Assembly (NCBI GenBank): GCA_018398585.1 | Contig: JAGTTD010000018.1 | Location: 12,097,501-12,161,500, forward strand | Direction: 5' to 3' | Length of the DNA: 64,000 bases | Origin: Simmondsia chinensis | Lineage: Eukaryota > Streptophyta > Magnoliopsida > Caryophyllales > Simmondsiaceae | Part shown: positions 22,012 through 32,652 of the stretch, one piece after another | Layout of the letters: each line of letters begins with the position of its first letter | Numbering within the stretch: the stretch's first letter is position 1 | The notes under the pieces: model-generated | Databases searched by the model: none | Told to the model about the DNA's origin: nothing | Seen by the model: the letters and a program-made list of their open reading frames with translations, nothing else | Made by a program: the position numbers and the translations under genes

Positions 22012-24218
22012 TGTTGGGAACAATGCCCTGAAATCAAGATTTATTATGGTTATATTATTTTAATTAATAAATAAAATTGAAGTCTCGTCGTTTCTTAGTT
22101 AAAATTGTGTAAGAGAGCATTTATACTGCATGTGATTTTCTTTTGGGAGACATTTATGAGATGGGTGTAGTCCTCTGACTACAATTGACATGTTTGTTAC
22201 TGATAGACTTGAAACAAATGGTATGGATTATTTTTTGAAAGACTCATAGTCGAAGACAAGTTTGGACTACTTGTATATTAAGACTATAACGTGACACCTT
22301 ATATGACTTCTCTTGGTCATGTGGATGGAGATCCAAAAGTGTTAGGTTAGTGTGTTTAATAAGATTGACACACTGAGTTGGATCATGTGGGTTACTTATT
22401 TTCAGACTACTATCGAAGATGTGTGATTCACGTTGTACTGTTGAACGATGACTCTAAATCCTTAGGGTATTTTGGACTTGTGCATGGAGCTTTAGTTGCT
22501 TTGGTGTGCTATAAGTAAGGTCTAAACGAATGACTGAAATCCCACGTATACTGGGTAGCAGCGTGAAGTGTGACAAGGATCAGGTATTCAACAGAGAATC
22601 TACAATCTCTTATAAGATAGAGATGTCCCCTTAGTTGATAAATATTTTAATAGTTCGAAAACTTTGGTCAAAGTATTCTAAGTGTTTGACATTTGAAATT
22701 TATACTGTGAATATGTTAGAGTATAAATGAATTATTCAGTGAAGGGCGAGTCGGTGACTAATGGAGAAGCTGTGAGAGAGATAATGGTAGTGGTTATATT
22801 TATTCTTTGTCATGGACATCTAGTGGAGGGGTTGTTGTCATCAATACAGTCTATTAGGGAGATATCGAATAAATAATTTAAGTCTGGAGTGCAGTGGAAT
22901 TTATTTAGTGGAATTAAGTCTCATTAAATGGTTATTAAATTATTTCATGAGATGATTAATTTAAGCCATTTGGAGCTAGATTTAAATTGTTCATGAGGTC
23001 CCTGCGCAAGCCTCTATATTTTATTGCCATTGAAAAAATATTAAAGAATTCATGAGATGAATTATTTATCCATGAGATGGGTAAATTAATTTTGGCAAAT
23101 ATTTTCATGGGATGAAAAAAAAATTTAAAAATTATAAAATAAATTAATTTTGAAAAATTAAAATTCATAGGATGAATTTTTACATGTGAAAAACAAAGCA
23201 AAAAAAAATGCAAAAAAAAAAAAAAAAACTGCATAGCTCGCAATCCGCGTGAACTGAATTGGACTAACCAGCGCTGGGACGTCCACCATGGGTATCTGCG
23301 TCCCCACGTGGGGACGAATCACCCAATGACACATGTCATGCCGCTGGTGGACCACGAACGCGTTTGACCAGGGGTTGAAACGCTGCATTTTGAACTTGAT
23401 TTTATATAAAACGATGCGTTTTATTGTTAGGTCTGCGCATCCCACATCGAAAAATAGATATTTTTTCGCACCAGTATATTACTATAAATAGAGGTACCTA
23501 TTCCAGAGATTTAACATTCAATTCAAACAAATTATTTTGGGTTTCTGGAATTGTTTCGGAGACCCAATTGGAGAGAAAAATTTCCGTTGAAGTTTTTCTT
23601 TTCTCAGTTTAATATTTTTTGGAGCCCACCCTTTGGGCAGTTCGAGGTCATTGCGTAGAAGATCGCGGGGTCTCGTTCTTCTTGGTATTCTTTTTAATTG
23701 GAGCAATTTCAGGTATGTTCTTCTTTCCTTCTTCTTTTAGTTTCGCTTTTCTATTTATTTACAGTATTCGTTATTATGCCTGTTTAAGTTTATGTATTGT
23801 TATGAATGTATTAGAGTAAAAGGCCAATAGATCTAAATTAAGAATTTAGATATATTGATTTAAATTATAAATTTAAGTCAGTAAATTTAAAATTAAGAAT
23901 TTTAAATCGACCGTAGGTTTTGAGTTATTAATTCTAAATCTATTCCGTTGCGTAAACTTTAGGGAGAATTTTCGAAATTCATCCCAACAACCGGTGTTAG
24001 GGCAAAGGGTTTATAGAGATAAACCTATTCCCGGGAACTCTCGCATGTGAGGTGTTATGAATCTTGACTCTCCGACCGAGGGCTTAGGTGGAGAGAAGAG
24101 TCTCCTGCTCTAAGTGCTTTAATAGGTGCCTATTATTGTGGCCATAATTGAGAACTGTGAACCCAATAGTTGGTATCAAAGTTTATTTTTCAAACAAAAT
24201 TCATATCTTTTCCCAACA
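22012..24218 (+). repeat. Third (3') LTR of the tandem Copia
   Basis: 2207 bp, TGTTGGG to CCCAACA, ending directly at the target duplication gtatc. It has a short deletion near 22200 relative to the first two copies. TATA box tataaata at 23483-23490. Confidence 0.93.
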
Positions 24219-24672
24219 GTATCTCCAGTAAGGAGGACTACGCTTCTACAAGTGAGTGGGTACTCCTACTTGGTAGGGGTGTCGTCTCTTAGTGTTCCAA
24301 AAAATAGACATGTATAATTAATTCCACCATGATTGCAGAGTTAATTGCTCTGACTTCTGCTATTAAAGAAGAAAAATGATTAAAAGATCGCTTTTATAAG
24401 ATTCCTTTGTGCCTAAGCCAATATCGCCTATTTCTGTCCATTGTGATAGTGAGACTATGCTTCTAAATGCATAATAGTGATGTGTATAATTGAAAGTTTG
24501 CACACATTAGTGTGAGATATAGTTATGTGAAACAACTCATGAAAGATTGAGTGATCACTGTGGACTTTAAAAATGTAAGTCAGAATCTAGCGGATCTCTT
24601 ATTGAAAAGCCTTTCTAGGGACTTGGTAATAAATATAAGCAAAGGGATGGGTAAAACCCGTCAATTTTAGTC
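24219..24672 (+). pseudogene. Copia RNase H, 3' part, of the host element
   Basis: Continues the frame broken at 9057: SSKEDYASTSEWVLLLG, then STMIAELIALTSAIKEEK, DRFYKIPLC, HISVRYSYVKQLMKD, NLADLLLKSLSRDLV and GMGKTR, ending in a stop near 24670. These are the standard late RNase H motifs of plant Copia (STxxAEx.AL, H-I-x-x-R, NLADxLTKxL). Three or more in-frame stops or shifts. Confidence 0.85.
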
Positions 24673-25245
24673 ACTCATGATGGATCCTCAACCCAATGCC
24701 TGATATAACACCAAGTCTTGCATTCAATGAGAGAGTTCCATCATCCATGTGATTGCAAGCACTAATAGTAAAATTCCATCCCAGGTCTAGTGTTTGGTAA
24801 CCCGTGACAAAGGGAAAAGGAGGTTGAGCATATGGTCTTAATGGACCCAAGGAAGTTATTGAATGTTGTATTTCATGGACATGATCAATGGGGTCTACCT
24901 ATGTGAGTGTGATCTTTGGCCGCTTCAAGGAGTGATTTACTGACAAGGGTTTGACTCTGTAATACTCATAAGGGTACAGGACACAAGGCCATAAATGTGT
25001 CGGTCTTAAAGATGAGGTGCGTGTAGGAAGTAAGTCTTGTGCATAGAGATGTATTAAATTAGTCAAATGGAATGTAGGGTTCAAAGTTTAGTCTACTATT
25101 CCATTCCGATTAATTGTAACATGTCTTCACTAAGTGAGGGTTCAATCGAAAGACACTCTCATCTATGCATAAAGACTTCCTTTTATTCCAAGAAGATATT
25201 TGTATGAAAATGTACGTATTTTGTATTTTAAGAATGGTGGGGGAT

Positions 25246-25601
25246 TGTGGGTATATTTTCAAAATAAACGAAAGGTGATTTGGTATCATTTGGATAAAGA
25301 GATGTGTCTCTTCATGAAGGGATGTATCTCCTCATGAAAAGACACTTAAAAAATTATAAATACCCCCTACCTTTTAATGATTAGGACACATTTAAAAATA
25401 ACATGACTTGAATCATTCTCTCATTTCTTAAGTCTTGGTCATCCTTCCTCTCTACACTCTTATTCTCACTTTGATTTGGGTTTCATTGTATCTCTAAGAC
25501 TATTTCGATATCCATGACATAAGACTTAAGGAAAGTGGTTTACTACACGCCTTGAAGCTGGTGACTGATTTTGATACTTGTTATATGAATTTTCCCTAAC
25601 T
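25246..25601 (+). repeat. 3' LTR of the host Copia element
   Basis: 356 bp, TGTGGG to CTAACT. It contains ttataaatac near 25354, a plausible TATA box. It is followed directly by gypsy gag sequence. Confidence 0.85.
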
Positions 25602-26220
25602 TGAGTTCTAGCTATTCGGGTAATCAGGGGTAGGCTACTAGCTCACAAACTCTTTGTTTCAAGTGTGGTGAGATGGGTCACTGTATCGCCTAGTGCCGTA
25701 AAGGAAATAAATATGGAAAGAATTGTTCATTGAGGTTACTATTGGAGCTGAAGAAGAGCCTCAGGAGGAGGTCGCACCAATCGATGATGAAGAAGTTGCC
25801 GGTGACGAAGGGCACCTTCTAGTCATTAGGATAGTTTGTTACGCTCTTAGAGAAGAAGATAAAGACAAGTGATTGGGAAATAACATTTTTTTTTAGACAA
25901 TATGCACCAGAGGTAGGAAGGTTTGTTGCCTTGTAATTGATTCTAGAAGATGCGAGAATGTCATATCAGAGGAAGTGGTTAGGATGTTGGCATTGAAAAC
26001 GGAAGAGCATCAAAACTCATGCTTGCTTTCTTGGTTGAAGAAAGGAAATCAGGTAACTATAGCAAAATGTTGCCTTGTCAACTTCTCAATTGTGGAAAAA
26101 TGCCGAGATAGGGTTTGGTGTGATGTCGTGAACATTGTTGCATGCCACTTGTTGCTTGGGTGTCTATGGCAGGTGCGGCACTCATGATGGGTGACGAAAC
26201 ACTTACAACTTTGTATTCAC
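25602..26220 (+). pseudogene. Ty3/gypsy zinc knuckle and aspartic protease, continuation of the split gag-pol
   Basis: LCFKCGEMGHCIA precedes a stop where the next residue should be, then CRKG, giving a CCHC knuckle (CX2CX4HX4C) at about 25657-25710. An acidic linker follows (GAEEEPQEEVAP). The protease part reads CCLVIDSRRCENVISEEVVR with Asp-Ser-Arg in place of Asp-Ser-Gly, then SWLKKGNQVTIAKCCLVNF and a CHLLLG ending. This is the gypsy protease located between gag and RT. No RT follows. Confidence 0.8.
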
Positions 26221-26229
26221 TAGAAATAC

Positions 26230-27060
26230 AATTCCATAGTGCAATTTTATGGAACTTTCGTACTTTCCAAGTCCTTGGGTGGGGGTAAAAAATGTAACCC
26301 CACTTACCTGAAACCCAAAATGACGACTTGATTAGTTCAAATCTAAGATGACTTAAAATTGAAAAACCTAACCCAACCTAAATTTGATACGAGCCTCAAA
26401 ATCACCCAAATCAGATGACTTCAACTTCAAATGACCTGAATTAACTTAACTCGAAGTCCGAAGTCACCAACCCGATTGATCCTAAGATGACTCAAATCCA
26501 AAAAATTAAACAACTTTACTTAAATGTGACGTAAACTAAAAATGACCCGACCAAATTGACCTGCAACCTAACATGATGGAAACCTGAAGGAGCCAACCGA
26601 TCTCACCCTCTGCCTAAATTTGGTCTGATTCGAGATAACCCAAACTAAGAAGAGTCAACTTGAAATGGCCTAAATCAATTTAAACTCAACCCGTTCTAAT
26701 CTGAACTCCTGAAAAGACCAAATGAAATTAACAGAAAATGCAAGATGATTTGAACATAACATGATATGACATGACAAAAATCGACCAGATTTCGCCCAGA
26801 ACTTGAGTAAATCGAGCTCAACTTGATTTGACGAAATCCCACTCTAGCTGATTCAAACTCGAAATGCTCCAAGTCAGTTGAGTAAAAATTCTTGATGACT
26901 TGAATAAATATGGAATTAAAATTTTAATCTCTAATTCTTTTGACCAACCAAACAATGGAATTTTTATTCCATTAGAATTTTAATTCCACAACAACTGGAA
27001 ATGGAATTGTAATTCCATAGTCTGATTCTAATTCCATGTGCCAAACAGAACCTTAGTGTT
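26230..27060. repeat. Degenerate short-motif repeat DNA
   Basis: 26290-26890 is built from loosely repeated motifs such as atgacttgaa, gacccga and caacccga, similar in style to the hAT-like MITE at 54614-55251, but no terminal inverted repeats were found. 26905-27055 is a separate tract of tggaatt/aattcca inverted motifs ending gccaaacagaacctta, which looks like one end of a MITE. Confidence 0.5.
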
Positions 27061-27061
27061 T

Positions 27062-27345
27062 TCCCATCTCGCATCGCTTTTTCTAGTTTTACCCAATACT
27101 TGGATATAAATAGAGTCTTGAGAGTTACATTTAGCATTTAATTTTTGAAACATTTACTATATTCAGAAGAAAGAATTTCTCTTGAATGTTTTCCTATGTT
27201 AAATATTTTCCGAGCTCTCACTCCAGGCTTTTAGAGGAGATAGTGGAGAAGACTTTTTTGTCATAAGAACTTTAGGTGAACACCATTTGATCTTCTTTTT
27301 AGGTAAGCTTCCATTGCCTTGACTTTCTTATACTTACCTTTATTT
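27062..27345 (+). repeat. LTR-like fragment related in style to the neighbouring Copia LTRs
   Basis: A TATA box (gatataaatagag, about 27111-27123), then a leader ending ttaaatattttccgagctc and, about 105 bp on, a donor-like taggtaagc (about 27300). The same succession (TATA, ttaaatattttt-g-gagc, cag/gtatgt) occurs in the LTRs at 15587-17745 and 36203-38085. No partner LTR was found. Confidence 0.45.
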
Positions 27346-27361
27346 TTCACTTTCCTACATG

Positions 27362-27363
<2 letters not shown>

Positions 27364-27413
<50 letters not shown>

Positions 27414-27415
27414 TT
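27364..27415. repeat. (AT)n microsatellite
   Basis: About 26 AT units followed by poly-T. Confidence 0.95.
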
Positions 27416-27859
27416 ATTAGATAATCTTATGCCATGCATAAGCATATTGGAGAAGAGCTCCTAAATTTAATTTAATTTAAATTCAATTTTCACTGCACAA
27501 TTTATTTATTTTTGTGAATATTTTTGAAATATTTTCCCACTAAATTGCGATTGGCTGGCCAAGTCATGTTAAAAAGTAAAAATAGACCCGTGGCCTAGCC
27601 TACTATATGATACTGGATGACTTCGACTGAACTGCCAACATCCTGGGCCAATTTGGGTTGATTATGTGCCACCCAACCTATTGGCCACCTATGGGGGAGC
27701 CAAGAGAAACAAAGGAGAAGAAGATGCCAAGGCTCAGAGATTTAATGAAAATAAGCGGAAAACGTACAAAGAATCAATCACCGCTCTAATGATAATGAAG
27801 TTGCTGAATACAACAACTGCAAATATGTTAACTATCCGAATAATCCAAGGGGTGAACTC
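27416..27859. other. Unassigned stretch before the next Copia element
   Basis: A 76-codon plus-strand frame at 27666-27896 runs into the following LTR and has no family resemblance. Nothing else is seen. Confidence 0.4.
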
Positions 27860-29733
27860 TGTTGCAATAGGTATCCTAGAAAACTCAATTAGTTAGTTTT
27901 AAATACTAAATAAATAAAATTGTTTTATTAATTTATTGTTTGATTATGTTTTACAGGTCAAATATGTGTGTGATTGTTTTCTAAAACGTTTCATGAGACA
28001 GACGTAGTCCAAGATGGCATGTCAGGTTTGGTTTATATGGTCAATGCGATTGAGCCACAGATAGACTTAAATCAAATAAGTGATATGTTGTCAAAGTATA
28101 AGTTCGTAGTTGGTGATGAGTTCGGACAACTTGTCTGATAGGACTATAATATGATACTTTCGATGGCTTGTCTTGGTCGTGTGAAAAAGGATCCAAAAGT
28201 ATTATGTTAGTGTTGTCTATAAGATTGGAACACTAAGTAGGACCACTTGAATTAGTTGTTTCTTTACTGCTACCAAAAGTATTATGTTAGTGTTGTCTCT
28301 AAATCCAGGAAATAGTCTGAACTCATGCATAGATTGCTCATTGCTTTGATGTGCTAAAAGGATTAGTCACTTCGTGTTGATTTAAATCTTACGTGCGCTG
28401 GGTAACAGCGTGAAGTGTAGCGAGAATAGTTGTTTTACGTGAAATCTATATCTCTAACTAGAAAAAGATGTCCCCTTAGTTGATTGACAAGCATACGAAC
28501 GGATTCAAGAATCTTTGGGCAAAGCATTCTATATGTTTGACATTTATAATTAATACGAAAAATTATTTCTGTATTATTAAATTGTTCGATAAGGGCAAGT
28601 CGAGAACTACGGTGAAAGATGTGAGAAAAGAAAGATAGTAGTTAAAGTTACTTTTGCCCAAGAATATCCAGAAGAGGATTGATTGTCACAATAAAAGTTA
28701 TTTGAGAAATTCTCGAGTGGATATATCTAATTCTAGAGTGTAGTAAAACTTATTTAGTATAATTAAGTTTTACTAAATAATAATCAATTATTATCATAAA
28801 ATGATAATTAGATTTGACCCATTTGGAGCAGAAGTTAGATTGTCTTGAAGTCCTTTCACAAGCCTCAACTTAAGCATCGTTTGAAAATATTGAACAGTTA
28901 ATTAATGAGATGAATTATTTATTTATGAGATAAATAAACTTTTATGCTAATCAAATATTCATGAGTTGAGTATATATATAATGTGATAAATTGTGTCATG
29001 TTTTGAATGAAAAAAAAGGAGAATGACGTTCTAGCCCCATGTGTGCAGCTTCATTTCGAAGGGGGCGGGAGCGTGTAGTTTTAAAAAAGCGGGAAATTTG
29101 AGTCACTGATGTCAGTGACACAGATTTCACATGGGTTAAACGTGCATGGAGCCCTTATTGCTGACATCATCACCTGTTATTTCTTTTTATGTAAACGTGT
29201 TTTATCATGAGAATAATGAAGGGCTTTGGTACTTGGTTTTCTCCCTCGACAAATATCCTAAAAATTATTTTTAGGAGTTTTTTAAATATATTGTTTAGAA
29301 TGATTTTTTTGAAAAATTATTTTTTAGAAAGACTAAAAGGAAACAATTTTGTTTTGAAATTTTTCATAAGTTAAATATTTTTGGGCGCCTATAGTGGTGG
29401 TGCTAGAAGAGATCATTGCCAAGAAGACCTTAAGGTGTCAAGAAATTTTCTTCAATTTTATATCTTCAAGTCAGAGTTGGGATTCGCACTTCAGGTATGT
29501 TTAATTAAATATTTGATAATTAATTTATTTTTCCTTTATTTCATTTACTCCACATACCGTGTTTAATATTTGTTTTATATGATATTGCGTTTGTCATATT
29601 ATGAACATATTATAGCAAGATCTACATCTAATTAAATAGTTTAATTAAGGGCTTTAGATTTAAAATTAAGAATTTTAAATTTATTTTTTGATGCACTCGA
29701 TTTAGGGAAAATTTTTAAAATATATTCCCATCA
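27860..29733 (+). repeat. 5' LTR of the 10.2-kb Copia element
   Basis: 1874 bp. It is CpG-depleted relative to its partner: U3 motifs read tgatgtca (29107-29114) and tgacatca (29162-29169), where the partner has TGACGTCA. Donor-like tcaggtatgt at 29491-29500. Confidence 0.88.
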
Positions 29734-29735
29734 AT

Positions 29736-29750
29736 TGGTGTCAGAACCAA
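29736..29750 (+). other. Degraded primer-binding site
   Basis: ttggtgtcagaacca right after the LTR end corresponds to TGGTATCAGAGCC with two transitions. Confidence 0.6.
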
Positions 29751-30977
29751 CTCTGAATACGTTCATAACTGACATTAAAAATATCAAGTTTAATAAAACA
29801 GGAGTATGTCGAATTACAAAAATATGAAACTAAGAATTTCAATAAAGGAAAAAGGTGAACCAAAGATTGTTGTTAAAGAGTTTGATAACAAGATTGAATG
29901 TTCATTAAAGTTTTAAATTGTTTAAAATTTTAGATGAGTCATGTTTCAATGAAGGAGCGTATTTCTAAATCTAGTCTAATGGGATTAGATATTCAATGAG
30001 TTGAACGATTTAGATTATTAAATCCAATGAGATTAGATTTTGATTCAAGGTGTGAAATATTCAGTTGCTTAATATTTTATGATAATCCAAAATAAAAAAT
30101 ATCTAATAGGATTAGATATTCGGTTTACAGTACAATGAGATTAAGGTTGAATTTAATTAATTAATTATTTATTTATTTAAAAAAAAAGAGTTTTTCATGC
30201 CCAGCGCTTGGCTGGGCCATGTACAATGTTCACGACATGACCCTTTGGGTCATATTTTTTTTTCTTATTATTTAAATAATTTAAATAAACAAATAATTAA
30301 TTAGGATTAGATTCTAATTAATATTTTGCAATAATATTTTCTAAAAGTGTTTAGAAAATATTTAATTACTCTAACCTTTAGGCCTTAGGTGTTATTTAAA
30401 TTGTTTGATAACGTGACACTTATTAAATTTTAGTTTATGTGTTCAATATTATTTAAATGAGTTAAATATTATGTACAATGTGGATAAAGTTATAAGGCCG
30501 TATAACTTGGTAAAATATTTGATTTTATCGAGTGGGAGAATTTTTTCAAATATGTCTAATATGAATAGAAAATACAAAAGTTGAATTATTTTAAAGAAAA
30601 ATTCTCATAATGTATCTTATAAGAAAAGATTAAATAAGTTGGATAATTAAAGAAACCTAATTTGATTATGATTTATCTAATTGTTAAATAAAATTTAGAA
30701 TGTGATTATAACAATTGGTTATGAGATAATCAAACTTAAAAGAAAGATTTACCACTTAAAATATTGAGTGGGAGTGCGGTTCAGTAGTTGATTCCTTACA
30801 GTCTCTATTGCCTGTCAAATAGTATAGTGGATGGGCACTCCTTCTCGAGGAGAGCGTTTGTTTATGGAATACGGGGTTAGACTTCTTTAGAATAGATGAA
30901 GGTACCAGAAATAAAATGTGGCCGCGTATCCGTGGAGTATCTTATTTACTTGTCCTAACATCTAGGTAATGATATAC

Positions 30978-31309
30978 TATTATGATCAAGGATCATAACA
31001 TAGGATAGAAGTGAAAGAGAGTTGAGATGAGAAAGCGAATTAGAGAAAATTGGAGATGAGAAGAGAAATTGAGGGTTAGGGATGATAAAAGAGTGAATAT
31101 TTTCTATTACTTGACATAAGATGATACAAGAATCAACAACTAAGGTATTTATCCTCCCTCAACCACCATACTAACTAAAATTGGCTTCATGACAACTTTT
31201 CCCGCCAAAATATCTAAGCACTAACTAACTCTCTTCAATTACAAAATATCTATGAATATAATGTTTATACTTGATTACAATTGAATATCCTACTACGAGG
31301 GTCATGACA
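30978..31309 (-). repeat. 3' LTR (element sense) of the mini-element
   Basis: 332 bp. Its plus-strand start TATTATG differs from the partner TGTTATG by a lost terminal G. Confidence 0.88.
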
Positions 31310-31792
31310 TTTCCCACCCCTTCAAATGATTCTTGTCCTTATGAATCGAATTGAGGAAACTGACTTTTGAGAAATTGATAACCTTCTCATGTAGCATCAT
31401 CTACCTTCCTGTTCAAAAGAGTCTAAGTTGTACCATTTGATCAGCATTGAGTAACAGTATGGTTATGTTCACCAACCGGCTCCCCAAGTGCTTATTCCGG
31501 TTTGAGGAAAGCATTCCAATGTTCTAGTATTCTTTGCCTTCTTATTGAGGCGCTGAAGTAGTGCATCACTAACAACAGCACAAGAAAGGAAATTATTTAA
31601 CAGAATCTTCATTACCCATAATTTGGGTGACGTAAAACCCAATTGATGTGATATCATAGTTGAAAAAATTGTTGTAGGGCCAAGGCACATGCTTCTTCTT
31701 CGCTTTGTTTTAACACTTCTTAATGGAACACTACCCGATCTTCTTGGAATTTTTGATTTAAAGTTTCTAATCAACAATTTTTCAGTCTTGTT

Positions 31793-32266
31793 TTATTTTC
31801 TTCGTTTATTAGGTAATTTTGTGCTCTGCTTTGAGATGGGTTTTGATTTTGGAGGGTTTGAACATGGAATTTCCCTCTTGATTGAGTAAAAAGAAAAGAA
31901 TCTTGGACACCTTCTAACCCGAGGTTGTGGATGTATGTCATCAAAACTACTGATCTCTAGCTTGGGTTGTCGAAAAGAAGAACTACTCCCTGCATTAACT
32001 TGTTCTAGCCCTTGTTTTTGAAGCTTGGAAATAGGGAGTAGGAATTCAAGGGGTCTTACATTGGCCGAAACTACTGGCATGCTACCCATTGCTCTAGCAC
32101 TATTGTTCTGATTTAATTTCTCCTGAATACCTAATATTTGCTGCTTCATCAGCTCTTGAGATTGATGTATGTTACCAATGGAAATTACTAGGTTCCGAAG
32201 TTGTTGAAGTTGCATCATCTTCTCCAAAGCTTCAGCACCACTAGTGGAGTTCAAGGTTGCCATCAA
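31793..32266 (-). pseudogene. Truncated gypsy-type gag of the mini-element
   Basis: Frame of 157 codons starting MMATLNSTSGAEALEKMMQ. It has a coiled-coil-like N-terminus (QLQQLRNLVISIGNIHQ), a Ser-rich linker and FRQPKLEISSFDD, which corresponds to the conserved 'PKLEIPxFDG' start of the gypsy capsid domain. FFSFYSIKREIP then resembles the AExFFxxYxI motif, but the Trp-containing link between them is scrambled and the frame ends in a basic tail. The following minus-strand frame (31777-31469) is unassigned. I call it gypsy-like with moderate confidence. Confidence 0.6.
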
Positions 32267-32334
32267 AGGCTGTTTCTTCCCTTTCGCTAGATTGTTGTAC
32301 CCAAATTTGCCAAAATCGCAGCTCTAATACCAAT

Positions 32335-32652
32335 TGTTATGATCAAGGATCATAACATAGGATAGAAGTGAAAGAGAGTTGAGATGAGAGAGACAATTAA
32401 AGAGAATTGGAGACGAGAAGAGAAATTAAGGGTTAGGGATGAGAAAAGAATGAATATTTACTATTACTTGGCAAAAGATAATACAAGAATCAACAATTAA
32501 GCTATTTATCCTCCCTCAACCACCATACTAACTAACTTGCCTTCACAACAACTTTTTCCGCCAAAATATCTAAGTATTAGCTAACTCTCTTCAATTATAA
32601 AATATATATGAATAGAATGTTTACACTTGTTTACAATTGAATAGTCATGGCA
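32335..32652 (-). repeat. 5' LTR (element sense) of the mini-element
   Basis: 318 bp, from TGTTATGATC to CATGGCA on the plus strand, with the PBS directly adjacent. Confidence 0.88.

Larger units (their letters stand above)
9058..24218 (+). mobile_element. Copia-derived element in tandem form: LTR-internal-LTR-internal-LTR
   Basis: Three LTRs of 2.16-2.22 kb alternate with two 4.3-kb interiors that share the same layout and the same deletions. The outer ends are flanked by a perfect 5-bp duplication, gtatc at 9053-9057 and 24219-24223, while the middle LTR has no such flanks. The whole block therefore occupies one insertion site. The interiors carry iMet-type PBS and PPT sequences plus remnants of zinc knuckle, protease, pre-integrase, integrase start and RNase H. 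No gag capsid or RT palm is recognisable. Confidence 0.92.
4961..25601 (+). mobile_element. Copia-type element inserted in the gypsy gag and itself hosting a SINE and a tandem Copia array
   Basis: LTRs at 4961-5289 and 25246-25601 are homologous along their length (both include the phrase cttaagtc(t)(c/t)ggtcatccttcc). Flanks tgagc (4956-4960) and tgagt (25602-25606) fit a 5-bp target duplication. Without the inserted SINE and tandem Copia array the element would be about 5.1 kb. It keeps a short N-terminal RT piece (8600-8770) and an RNase H region split by the 15-kb array at 9057/24219. A polypurine stretch (ggtggggga, about 25237-25245) precedes the 3' LTR. Most of gag, integrase and the RT core is missing or unrecognisable. 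Confidence 0.85.
343..26220 (+). mobile_element. Decayed Ty3/gypsy retrotransposon, outermost element of the first nest
   Basis: Seen: an LTR-like segment beginning TGTAA (343) and ending TTACA (3998) once the Copia insertion at 746-3807 is removed, a PBS-like site, then gag, a zinc knuckle and an aspartic-protease region. The gag is split at 4960/25602 by another Copia element. Reading continues across the gap: gag ends at 4960 and the CCHC knuckle and protease resume at 25602. No reverse transcriptase, integrase or 3' LTR is visible downstream, so the element is 3'-truncated near 26220. It is the oldest member of this stack because two other elements interrupt it. The right boundary is approximate. 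Confidence 0.75.
30978..32652 (-). mobile_element. Short reverse-oriented LTR element with gypsy-like gag
   Basis: LTRs at 30978-31309 and 32335-32652 share tatgatcaaggatcataaca at one end and catg(a/g)ca at the other. Flanks tatac (30973-30977) and tacac (32653-32657) fit a target duplication. On the minus strand a PBS-like tggtattagagc (32332-32321) follows the 5' LTR and aaggggtgggaaa (polypurine) precedes the 3' LTR. At 1.7 kb it can encode only part of gag, so it is non-autonomous. It sits inside the 10.2-kb Copia element. Confidence 0.88.

Noticed and set aside
9058..24218. Two independent insertions of the same Copia family
   Set aside because: Only one target duplication exists, the middle LTR is shared, and both interiors have the same deletion endpoints.
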